Source of the DNA: Campylorhamphus procurvoides
Taxonomy: Eukaryota > Chordata > Aves > Passeriformes > Dendrocolaptidae
Assembly (NCBI GenBank): GCA_013396655.1
Contig: WBMV01007499.1
Coordinates: forward strand, 310,001-374,000
Direction: 5' to 3'
Length of the DNA stretch: 64,000 nucleotides
The notes under the pieces were generated by a model that was not told the DNA's origin, did no database searches, and worked only from the letters and a program-made list of their open reading frames with translations. Of the stretch, positions 30,952 to 40,400 are shown one piece after another; position 1 is the first letter of the stretch, and the number at the start of each line of letters is the position of its first letter. Made by a program: the position numbers and the translations under genes.

Positions 30952-31423
30952 TGCTGTGATCTTTGGAGAGCAGAAAGGAGGCACACTCTCAAGGGGACAT
31001 GGAAGGGATGGCAAGAATGGCATTTACTGAAACGCAGGACCGAACTTATATAGAATTCTGAGGGAAGGTTCAGGAACAGGGGTGGAACTTGGACATAAAA
31101 GGAGAGAGAGGGATGGAACAGGACCAAACTTGGAAAACAAGAGGAGGAGATAACCATGTAAGGGGGTGCTGCAATACAGCAAAGAGCAACCAATGGAGAA
31201 ATCGGGTACACATTAACTTTTGAAAGATCATTATTACTATTCTAATACAGTTATATTATTATTATCCTATTCTAATAAACCATTTTTAACATGGGAGATG
31301 GAGCTTCTTCATCAGTCTTTGGTGGATATTCCTTGGTGGTTTCCAAGTAGGTGCGATGGTAACTTGATTTCTTTTCGCCTTTCCAGGTCGCGCCAATTCA
31401 TAATATATCTTCTCTCCAATTAC
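30952..31423 (-). repeat. 5' LTR of the endogenous retrovirus, outer edge lost
   Basis: Aligns with the left LTR from its inner end up to about 31,423. The last roughly 20 bp of U3, present in the left copy, are replaced by unrelated sequence. It has an extra duplicated segment around 31,240-31,275. Its polyA hexamer reads AGTAAA instead of AATAAA. The LTRs differ by these indels plus scattered substitutions, so the insertion is not very recent. Confidence 0.87.
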
Positions 31424-31805
31424 CAACTTGAGCAGGTCACCCAGAATGTATCTTCATGGATGGAGACAACACAAGCTTTCTGTGCAGCACGTGTTAAAAC
31501 CTTTTTTAAATTATTTTTTCCCCCCATTTATTTTTTATTTTTCCATACTATGGGGTTGCAGTGCAGGTCTTTGAGCTGGACCAGTAAGTTCAGTCCGAGC
31601 ATTACGGGCAGGGCACACAAGATGCGGACAGGATCGCTGTGGGCGATCACCCAGCTGGTGCGGGGAGAGGCCCCGAAGCCCTCGGGGAGCTCTCGCACCG
31701 CTGCCCGGAGCGGGACACTCACACAGGGCCGCGCCGTGCGCCCCGTCCCGCCTGTTTGCGCTGCCCGCGGCGCCCCTTTAAGGCTGTCCCGCGGGGCGGG
31801 TTCAT

Positions 31806-31830
31806 CCCGTCCCGTCCCGTCCCGTCCCGT
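31806..31830 (+). repeat. (CCCGT)5 microsatellite in ADI1 leader
   Basis: Five perfect tandem copies of CCCGT end 14 bp before the ADI1 ATG. They are probably within the 5' UTR. Confidence 0.95.
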
Positions 31831-31844
31831 GACGGCGGAGCGGG

Positions 31845-31964
31845 ATGGTGCAGGCCTGGTACATGGATGAGTCCCAGGAGGACCAGCGGGCGCCGCACCG
31901 GCAGCAGCCGAACCGCGCCGTCAGCTTGGAGCAGCTGCGCCGCCTCGGCGTGGTGTACCGCAGG
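31845..31964 (+). CDS. ADI1: ADI1 exon 1 (residues 1-40)
   Basis: Encodes [15 protein letters not shown] to [13 protein letters not shown]. Donor GTACGG is followed within 7 bp by a hexanucleotide array. Confidence 0.97.
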
Positions 31965-34900
31965 GTACGGGCGGGACCGGGACCGGGACCGGGACCGGAA
32001 TCGGGATCGGGATCGGGTCCGGGACCGGGATCGGGATCGGGATCGGGTCCGGGAGCGGGCCCGGGAGCGGGTCCGAGACCGGGGTCCGGGGTCCGGGTGT
32101 GATCCCGGCGGGAGCGGGCGGCCCCTGCGGGAGCGGCCCCGGCCGGGCGGCCCTGGCGGCCCCTCGGTGGCGCCGACAGCGCCCTCAGCCCCGTGTGGAG
32201 CAATGGCGTCCCAGCGATTGGGGTGGTTTGTGTCGCTTCCGCCTGTTTTCTAGTTGGATGCTGATAACTACGAGACTGATCCGTGCCTGAAGGAGATTCG
32301 GAGAGCAGAAAATTATTCCTGGATGGATATAGTGACCATACACAAAGACAAGCTCCCAAACTACGAGGAGAAGGTAGGCGAGCGCCCGCTGTCAGGGCCT
32401 GCAGCCCGCTTGAGACACCCCGGCGGGCACGGGGTCTAACACTCATCCTGCACCCAAGTCCTCAGCTTTAACAAAGTACTTTTATCTTATGTAGTCTTCA
32501 GAGGGCTTTTGCTTCTGTAGATTGCCCTCAAAGGTTTTAAGGATGGTTTCCATCGCTGTCATTTCAAAACTAAGATTCCTACTAGGAGAGTGTCCTGTCC
32601 CCCCTCAATGCTGACCTGTCCTCAGAGAGCCTCTCAGGGATGAAGGCGAGTGGTTGCCAGCTGGGCATGGGCTTTGAAGGCTAAAACATCCTAATGGCTG
32701 CTTGCCTGATACATCTTTTCAAAGTGAATGTTAACCCCGTGGAATTGGAGGGATACATTCCCTGTACAAGAAGATTTCTTACCTTGGGAAGCTGCCACCT
32801 TGACTATTTCATAATAGCTGAATGCAAGTGGTGCCAGCCTCTCAGGTGAGCCTCCAAGAAGGAGCTTTCTCACACCAGCCTCCCAGTGCTGACTTGCTGC
32901 TATGACATGAGGACAGCAACCCAGTGACACGTCCATATTTTTATTAAATTTCCATTTACCAGTTTGTTTAGAGGCCATTGTGTACTACTGGTTTTTAATT
33001 GATAAGAAGATGAATTAGGTAGTAACTCAGATTGGCTAGATAGGCTCTACCTGACACAAAGACAGGCTGTTATTTACAGAACAGGGGGACTGTTACTCAT
33101 CCTACCATTCTGCATCAGTTCTGGCTCAAGTGCACAAGTGGGACTAAATATCATGCAGACCTGAGCAGGAGGTGATGGTACCAGGCATTGCACTGCTCTC
33201 TGCACTAACCCACTCAGGTCTCTGTTAATTGAACCTTTTCTGCATATGTACAAAGAATTCACTATTCCAGAAAAAAACAAGAACATTGCTGCTGCTCCCA
33301 GGGAGCAGTGTGCCTGGAGATGGGGCTCACTGTGTGGGCAGGTGTGACATGCTGTTTTCATCAGATTGCTGTAGATGGGCCGTGTTTGGCAATAACTGCA
33401 TTTTCACAGCTGTAGTACCCCATACAGGTAATCCAGCCCTACACAAGTGTAAAAGAGGGGGGATAATCTGTAATTTGTTTAGGTTTTGCATGGTGGAAAA
33501 AAAAAGGCACAAAATGAGCAAACTGAACAAGTGCAAAGAACAATTCCTGCAGTGGGAAGTTTTACCCATCTCTCTCTGAAATTGGAATAAACATCAGTGT
33601 TACTCAGAGAATGGTAATGTGCAGCCAGAGCTGCTGTTTCTTGTCAGAGAAATTCCTGTCTTCCAAAGGAAATGTAGCAGCCTGCTTAAAAGTGTCCTGA
33701 CATAGGGTCTGGCTGGCTGGCTTGGCCATGTTAACAATGGAGCTGGTCTGCTCTGTTAGTTAAAGCACAGTTACCCTTTGAAAGCCTTTGCCTGCTCTGC
33801 CACGTGTTTCTACCAGTTTTTCTTTGCAGTTTTCCTGCATTCAGTAGTTTTAAGAAATACTTGCTATTCCTAGATAAAAACATTTTATGAAGAACATTTA
33901 CACCTAGACGATGAAATTCGCTACATCTTAGATGGATCTGGCTATTTTGATGTTCGAGACAAGGATGACAAATGGATCCGGATTTCCATGGAAAAAGGAG
34001 ACATGATAACCCTCCCTGCTGGCATATATCACCGATTTACACTGGATGAGAACGTATGTTGTTGTAGATTACTGTAAATTTTGCTGACAAATCCATGTGA
34101 GTTTGTATCACATTAGTAACTACTTGCCCTGAGACTTGCAGTTCATTAGCAAAACATATTAAATATGAAGTAGGAGTATGAAAAATACTAAATAATTCAC
34201 AGCATCTGAACCTTTCATCTCCAGGTCACAAATCCAGCTTCTTGTTAGCTGTAACTGCAAGTCATTGCCACGTGATAGCTCTATCATACCTGGCTTGATA
34301 GGGGCCAGGCTCTGCAGCTGTCCCTCCCACAACTGCCTCTGCTCTTTCTTGAGGTGGAGATGGTGTAGATGGATCCTTCTGTGTTGCCTTGCTTTGTGAT
34401 TTTGTGGGGATAGAAGAGCATATCTGTGTCCAGCAATGGCATTTTTCATGAGTGTTAAATTCACTTTCGGGGAAAGGATTTAAGGGTCCAGAGCCACTAC
34501 TTGCAGCCACTGTTTGCTAAAGTGGATGCTGGCTTCACAGGAGGTGACCTGCTTTGGGAAGGTATTTTTGGCAGCGGGAGCCTGAGACTGGCACACATAG
34601 TCCTGATCTGTTTTTCTGTTCTTCTGAGCTTTTGTAAACATGTTTGTAACCTCAGAATTACCCCTGCAAAATAGGGAAATGTGTGCTGTCTTCTGTGTAG
34701 CAAATCCCATCTCTGGCAAAGTCTTGAGAATGGTATTGTTTTGAATGAGCAGTCCAGAAAGCAGTTATTAATAATACATGTGAAAAAGGGAGATGCTGCT
34801 TTGGTGAAAAACCTGACTTTTCCCATCTGCGTCTTGAGATCCGCAGTGAATCAGCTACATTTACTATTTTAAGACATTTTCTTTACATAGACAAAATGTC

Positions 34901-36100
34901 AGGGTGTCTTAGTTCAAAGGAGAACCAAGATATCTATGTTGGCCAATAAATAATCCTTGTTCTTGAAATTGGAGAACAGAACTTTAATTAGAAACAATAC
35001 ATGTAAAGGAAAGGATAAGAGTTCTTAACCACAACAAATATATATATGTATACAACAACAGTCCGCAACAAACCCCTCCACCCCCAAGTAACTAGACAAA
35101 ATAGTCTGAAAGGTCNGGGTTATGATTGAATCCACAAGAAGTCTTAGATGTTTGTTCACTTCAGAAGCTTTAGTCCAGAAGTGCCATCTTCAAAGTAAAT
35201 TCTTTAAGTGCTTCTAGAGCCTGGCATTTTGTAGCTGAGTTCTTTCGGTACCTACCTTTATTCTTGCTATTGCTGAGCACCTGGGTGTAAGATAAGCATT
35301 TATCTGTGTTTTACAAAATAGGTAGGGTCTAAGTAGCGTGGAGGATAGAAGAGGAGGGTTCCCTATAACTCTGTGGTTGGAGCACTTCTGCAGGATGTAA
35401 AATCCCATTTTCTGCTGCCACAGCTGTACCTCACACCAAGCGTGCTTTGGGTTAGCGGATGGCAGAGGCTGTTGATTTTCCTGTTAGAATCTGGAGACTT
35501 TTCACTTCCTGTAAATATTATTTTTTGGCCAACTTATGCACTCCCCATTAGTTTGTATGGCTCTGACTTCAAAGCTTCTGATATTTCCCAAAAGCATTTT
35601 GTGGCCATCTTGGGTGTTCTGATTGCTGCTGTTTTAACTGAGCAAACAGAATTTAGATGCTGCGTTGCTTGGTATTGTGGAACCACTACAAAATGTTTGC
35701 ATAATATGGGATTTTCTTTGAGACTGTGTCTATCTGAACTGGAGGCACTGGTCATGAGACAATATATCACTACATATGTGCCAAAGCTTCCCATTGCAGT
35801 AGCTGGGAGCAGGAGCAGCAGTGCAGCGGGATCCTTTTCTAGATTCTGTGAAGTTTTCGGTCCATCATGAAATGGTTTCAAAAATTTCTGCGGAAGTGCA
35901 AATGAAACCCTAACTTTGGAATGAAGATTCCTTAGAAAAAGTTCTTAAATTACTTGTGACTTCTTGTTCTTTGACAGAATTACGTGAAGGCCATGAGGCT
36001 GTTTGTTGGAGAACCTGTCTGGACAGCATACAACAGGCCAGCTGATGATTTTCCTGCCCGGAAACAGTATATGAAGTTTTTGGCTGACGAAGCACAGTAA
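31845..36100 (+). CDS. ADI1: Acireductone dioxygenase 1, four exons
   Basis: Cupin enzyme of the methionine salvage cycle. With iron it converts acireductone to 4-methylthio-2-oxobutanoate and formate; it is cytosolic and nuclear. Exons 31845-31964, 32254-32373, 33874-34053 and 35978-36100 are all phase 0 with AG/GT borders. They encode 180 residues, against 179 in human as I recall. Start MVQAWYMDE is the family N-terminus. Metal ligands are intact: His88, His90 and Glu94 in HLHLDDE, and His133 in GIYHRFT. Other family blocks present are [25 protein letters not shown] and [14 protein letters not shown]. The promoter is a CpG island; an endogenous retrovirus lies just upstream. Confidence 0.98.
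31971..32098 (+). repeat. GC-rich hexanucleotide array in ADI1 intron 1
   Basis: About 21 tandem 6-bp units of the form GGGACC, GGGATC, GGGTCC or GGGAGC, starting 7 bp after the exon 1 donor. The G-runs every six bases could form quadruplex-like RNA or DNA. The array lacks stop codons in several frames, which makes spurious long ORFs on both strands. Confidence 0.93.
32254..32373 (+). CDS. ADI1: ADI1 exon 2 (residues 41-80)
   Basis: Encodes [17 protein letters not shown] to [10 protein letters not shown]. Acceptor TTCTAG, donor GTAGGC. Confidence 0.97.
32374..33873 (+). other. ADI1 intron 2
   Basis: 1.5 kb intron. No mobile element or RNA gene recognised. Confidence 0.5.
33874..34053 (+). 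CDS. ADI1: ADI1 exon 3 (residues 81-140, metal site)
   Basis: Encodes [19 protein letters not shown] onward to [11 protein letters not shown]. All four metal ligands (His88, His90, Glu94, His133) lie in this one exon. Confidence 0.98.
34905..35130. repeat. Possible old LTR-derived fragment in ADI1 intron 3
   Basis: The stretch beginning gggtgtcttagttcaaagga, followed by a tttaattag segment and an A-rich CAACAACA region, resembles the start of bird ERVL-type LTRs. It includes one undetermined base (35,116). No matching terminal ends or internal region were found, so the call is weak. The rest of intron 3 (34,054-35,977) shows nothing recognisable. Confidence 0.3.
35978..36100 (+). CDS. ADI1: ADI1 exon 4 (residues 141-180 and stop)
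   Basis: Encodes [20 protein letters not shown] to KFLADEAQ, then TAA. Acceptor TTGACAG. Confidence 0.97.
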   Translation, partial: NYVKAMRLFVGEPVWTAYNRPADDFPARKQYMKFLADEAQ

Positions 36101-36145
36101 TGGTGTCTGAGACCTGACAGGGGGAACAGTCTGAAGCCCTGTGAG

Positions 36146-36151
36146 AATAAA
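36146..36151 (+). promoter_or_regulatory. ADI1: ADI1 proximal polyadenylation signal
   Basis: AATAAA 45 nt after the stop codon. A second AATAAA at 37401-37406 could give a longer 3' UTR that would include a reverse CR1 copy. Confidence 0.8.
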
Positions 36152-36199
36152 TGTACCTGGTGGCTTTTCAGTGATTAAACTTCTATTTACATAGGCAAT

Positions 36200-37130
36200 T
36201 GGAATCACAGAATCATAGAAAAATTTATATTGAAGGATAATTTGGAGGTCATTTAGTCCAGTCCTGTGAAGTACTATACTAGACCAAGTTGCTCAAGACC
36301 CTGAGGTTTGGAAACCTCTGGTGGTGAAGGTTCAACAGCTGCCTGGGTGCTCCTTAAAGCACTTAGCAGCTCCAATAGCCAAGGATTTGTTCCTCATGGC
36401 CAACTCCCTGGTGGCAGTTTGCAGTTGTAATCTCTTGCCCTTTCATTTTATGCCTGAGAAGAGTCTGGCTCTGTCTTCTCCGCAGTCTCTGCTCTAGTGG
36501 GAAGGCCTCCTCTAAAGCCTTCTCCAGGCTGGATAAACCAGTGCCCTTGGCTGGGCTCCCCTCTGTTAAGTGAGATGTTTAATACATTTTGCCCTAGCTC
36601 TGACTACTGAGGAGTGTCACTTGTAAGCACCTGACAGTTAAGCTTACCATTGTTTTGACTGTTTTGAGCCCAGTGGCCCAGGGGTTTTTCACCTATCTTG
36701 TAGTTCACATCACTCCAGCTCTAAGGCTGCTGTGGGATGCACCAGAGAAAGCCTTGCTGGAGTCAAGGTGAATGGCACTCGCTGTGTCCCCTCTGCCACA
36801 GAGCCAGTCATTGCCTCCTGCATGGCAGTCAGGCAAAATGCACCCATGGTGAATTGGCATTGACTGGTTGCTCTGCATCACCTGGTATTTCTTAGGGCTG
36901 GAACATCTTCCATAATGGCTTATTCTGCAACATTCTTGGAGACTGAAGCAAGGCGGACCATTCTGCAGTTCCACACATCTTCTTTCTTGCTTTTTTGAAG
37001 GTGGCAAGATTATTTGCCTTTTTCCGCTCTAAAAGGTTTTCCTGATCTCTGTGACTTTTCAAAGATGACAGCAGCCTTGCAGTGACATTACCTAGTTGCA
37101 TTTGCAGTTGCTCAGGAATCTGTTTTCTAA
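36200..37130 (-). repeat. Old CR1 LINE fragment, reverse orientation
   Basis: Starts with aatcacagaatcatagaaaa and continues with minus-strand CR1 landmarks such as cttctccaggctggataaac. Beyond it is diverged ORF2 sequence (cttgctggagtcaaggtgaa and the following segment). It begins about 100 bp beyond the ADI1 stop codon. Confidence 0.75.
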
Positions 37131-37406
37131 CTTTTTTTTTTCCTTGATATTTTTGGCAGGTAGAATTGGGAGAGGTGGGCCACATTAATATTCATTTTGC
37201 TCTGAATCCATGCTAATGAAGTACATAGGATTCTGGTTTTAATTAAAGAAAATAAACCCTGCTTCATTCTTGTCTGAAAATGTTCATAAGACAAATTTGC
37301 ATAATCGGCATTTTAGTATGCAGCTTCCCAAGTTCTGCCCTGGTACATAAAGCTGTGGTTTTCTCTGTAAAATGTAGTAATTTGCTCTTTCTGAGTTATT
37401 AATAAA

Positions 37407-40400
37407 ATTACTTTGACCTGGGTGTGTTGGTTTTGTGTGGTTTTTTTTTTTCTTCCTTGTGCTGACATTAAGGACACATTGAACAACAGTGTTACTGTAA
37501 TTGTTAATCAGCTTTTATTCCTTGTGGTGACACTGACTTGTTTTGCAACACAGGATGAATCACTAACTGTGTGCCTCAGTTTCTTGAGCTGTGAGAGGGA
37601 GAAGAGTAGGCTTAGGCACAGAAGGTCAGTTTTCAGTAAGTGCCCTTACACAGGACATGCAGCTCCCCAGCAATGGTCACCTAAGTGTTTTTGGATGAAT
37701 TTGCTCTTCACAATGACAAATTATGTCAGCTGGGCAGATGTACTGCTTGCTCCAAGTCTCAATGGATGATGAGCTGACTGCAGCCTCTGTGCTGAATTCA
37801 GACAGATACAATACAAGCTCCTGACTTGCAGTCTCCTGAATAAACTTGACTCTAGAAACAGGTTGAAAGTTGGGCCTATCTGGATTTTCCTAATGCAGCA
37901 GATGATGGATAATTGAACTTTCCCACTCTTCTCCCCTGTGAGTGTGTACACAGCTGTTCTTCAGTAGGCAAAAGTGTTTTCCTCACTTTATAGCAGCGTT
38001 ACTATTAACCATTTCTAGTTGTCTTATTTCTTTAACTGTTTCTGAAAGTGAAGTTGCAATTTTGAAGTGAAATTGTACTAAGCTTTTAAGATAAAGTTGG
38101 AAAGTGAAAAAAAAACCCCTTTTTCCTGCGTTAGGGTCTTGCGCTGCAAGCTAGATGAGAAATTGGAATGCAGCTGACCCGTCTGCCAGTGGGGCATTCA
38201 GTTTGTGGGAGGGAGTGGAGGCACAACCCACACTTGAAAAATGCAAGCCCACCAGTGCTCCATTCAGCCTGTACTGGTTTTTGTGCAGTGGTCCGTAAGC
38301 CTGGCTGAAAAAATCAGTGCTACCAGCAAATAGGAAGTTTAGCTGTAGTCAGACACACATCAGGTAGGCTCTCAGAGGATGCTGTGCTGTGCTGTGACAT
38401 ATGCCCCATTGGTTCAGGGATTTGTGTACCACTTGTCCAGAGGGAGCACTTTGAGTGTCCTTTTGTACAGCACAGTGGGCTTCCTGGTCCCAGAACAAAC
38501 TTTGGGGATCTTTCAAGGTACAGCTACAGGAATAAATGACAGTTATTGCCTGCGGCAGGTTTTATTCCTTTGATTTATATGCCACAGAAAATTGTGTTTC
38601 TGAATGTAAGGTAAAATGACTGCTTTCTCCTGGTGCTGGTGTCAGTCCCTAGTACCCAATCTAATTCATCCCCCTTCTGCTTTTGTTTCCCTTTTTTTTT
38701 TAACAGAAGCCAATGTGAGACTTTTTTCTTCCTGTGGCCCTTTCCATTTTAATGTCTCACTGCAAAGGGAGAAATGGAAGCAGCAGGATGGATTCTAAGG
38801 AACCACCCCTGCAGCACAGCTACCCCCTAAAAGACTGGGGGAGTGACCAGGAGGAGAGCAGGTAATGCATTCTTCTCAGGAGATTTACAGTTTGGAGGCA
38901 GTGATGAGGGACAGACAGTAAAGTAGCTGCCCATAGCAATTGCTTTCAACAGCTCACTGATGTAGGATGTGACCTGGGAAGCAGGACTGAACCACCTTGT
39001 TTTGTTGCCTCTCTGGAGGAACATATACACCTGGTACAGCTTCCATCTCCTGGCTGTCAAAATAACATACGATCACCCTACTGAAGATCGTTCATCACTT
39101 TCATAGCACAATGTATTCTGCTGCTGAGAGGTGGCAGGGGCTGTGGGATCTTACTGTCAACACTTTCGAGTCCATGCCCTTTAGTGCCATAGGTGTCTTT
39201 GAAAGGGCGAAAGCTTTGCACTCTGAAAGTGTTTTTTGTCAGCCAGGATAAAAGCAATTTGTTGCTGGTATAAAGATTCCACACCTGCAAAGAGATTACA
39301 TGGGAGATTACAGTAGGAGGAAACAGCTGGGTGGAAAAATACATTAATAGAAAGCACTCCAGAAAGTGGAGGGATAGGAGGGAAAGCATACCATTCCTTC
39401 AGATTAAAAATGCAGTTTATTTTTCATGGTGATTTTTGTGTTTGTTTACTTTTTTTTGCCCCCACATACCTAAAAGTGCAAAGTGAAATCAATTTTTGTT
39501 CCAAAAATACCAGTCTTATTTACCACACATAGTGGAAAATCCTGGTATATTGATATAGTATGAAAATTTATGTAAGTAGTTCCAGCAACATCACGTTGGC
39601 AGCATTAACTCAGGCACGGGGAATATTTCAACTCCTCCAGGATTAGAGTTTAAAAAAAAAAAGTAGGAGAAATGGTACTGATTTGAGACATTTGAACATA
39701 GCTTTTTTGGTACCTAGGTATTATTTTCTGCTTTAATCCAAACTTTCCCAAAGGAGCGCATACCCCATTTTCTCATGAACATCTAGAGAGAGCTTTTCTG
39801 GAGTGGATTCAATGCAAACCGTGGATGGACAGTAGGATTTTTAATCATTCAACGGGGCAGACAGTTGGCTGCAAAATCTGTGAAGCTGCCCTTGTTATAT
39901 GTCCTGGGGCAAGTTTCTTGGGCTGGATTTTTTAATGAAAAGACATTTCACAGCCAGGTGGTAGTTAACTAATAAGATCTACATCAGGCACTTAGGGGTG
40001 CCTGAAAATAGGTGAAGGGAGATGCTGTTGGTGATGGGTGTCTTGCCCTGGGCTGCTGGGAGCAGGAGCTGTGCTGCTTCCTGCCGCTGTGGGAGCTGGT
40101 ATCTGCCTGTCCTGGATGCTGAACTTCCCAGGTATAAATCTTCATGCACTTAGAGCATCGGGTTCTACTGGCAGAACAGGCACTCTTACCTGGCTTCTGG
40201 CTCCAGGATTTAGCTTTAACTAGAACTTATGAGAAGGGACAGTTTCCTGACAAAGACAAGCATTTAATATCAACTGGCAGACAGCAGTGCACATACTGAG
40301 GTGCAAGCTGAGCACTGCTTTAAAGAATATCCCTTTGTAGCCAAATCATGGATTTAGATATTTGGCCAGGCAGAGGCTGTAGACCTGACCTGTGCTATGC

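Larger units (their letters stand above)
28980..31423 (-). mobile_element. Internally deleted class II (ERVK/betaretrovirus-like) endogenous retrovirus
   Basis: Two direct LTR copies (28980-29467 and 30952-31423) flank about 1.5 kb. Reading on the minus strand, the 5' LTR is at the right. It is followed by a 2-nt spacer and an 18-nt primer binding site (30949-30932) that matches 16 of 18 positions of the tRNA-Lys3 type as I recall it. A gag start follows, then non-coding sequence and a purine tract (29481-29468) next to the 3' LTR. I see no protease, polymerase or envelope. The class II assignment rests on the Lys-type primer site and the look of the matrix region. No clean target-site duplication is visible because the outer edge of the right LTR is missing. 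Confidence 0.85.
31640..32240. promoter_or_regulatory. ADI1: CpG island promoter of ADI1
   Basis: GC-rich block spanning the promoter, exon 1 and part of intron 1. It includes an Sp1-type GGGGCGGG at 31793-31800 and a TTTAAG (31777-31782) about 65 nt before the start codon. It starts about 220 bp to the right of the retroviral LTR. Confidence 0.75.

Noticed and set aside
31639..32446. Frames of about 200 codons with Gly/Pro/Arg/Asp repeats on both strands at ADI1
   Set aside because: Translation of the hexanucleotide array. On the plus strand the true ADI1 product leaves at the donor at 31,965.
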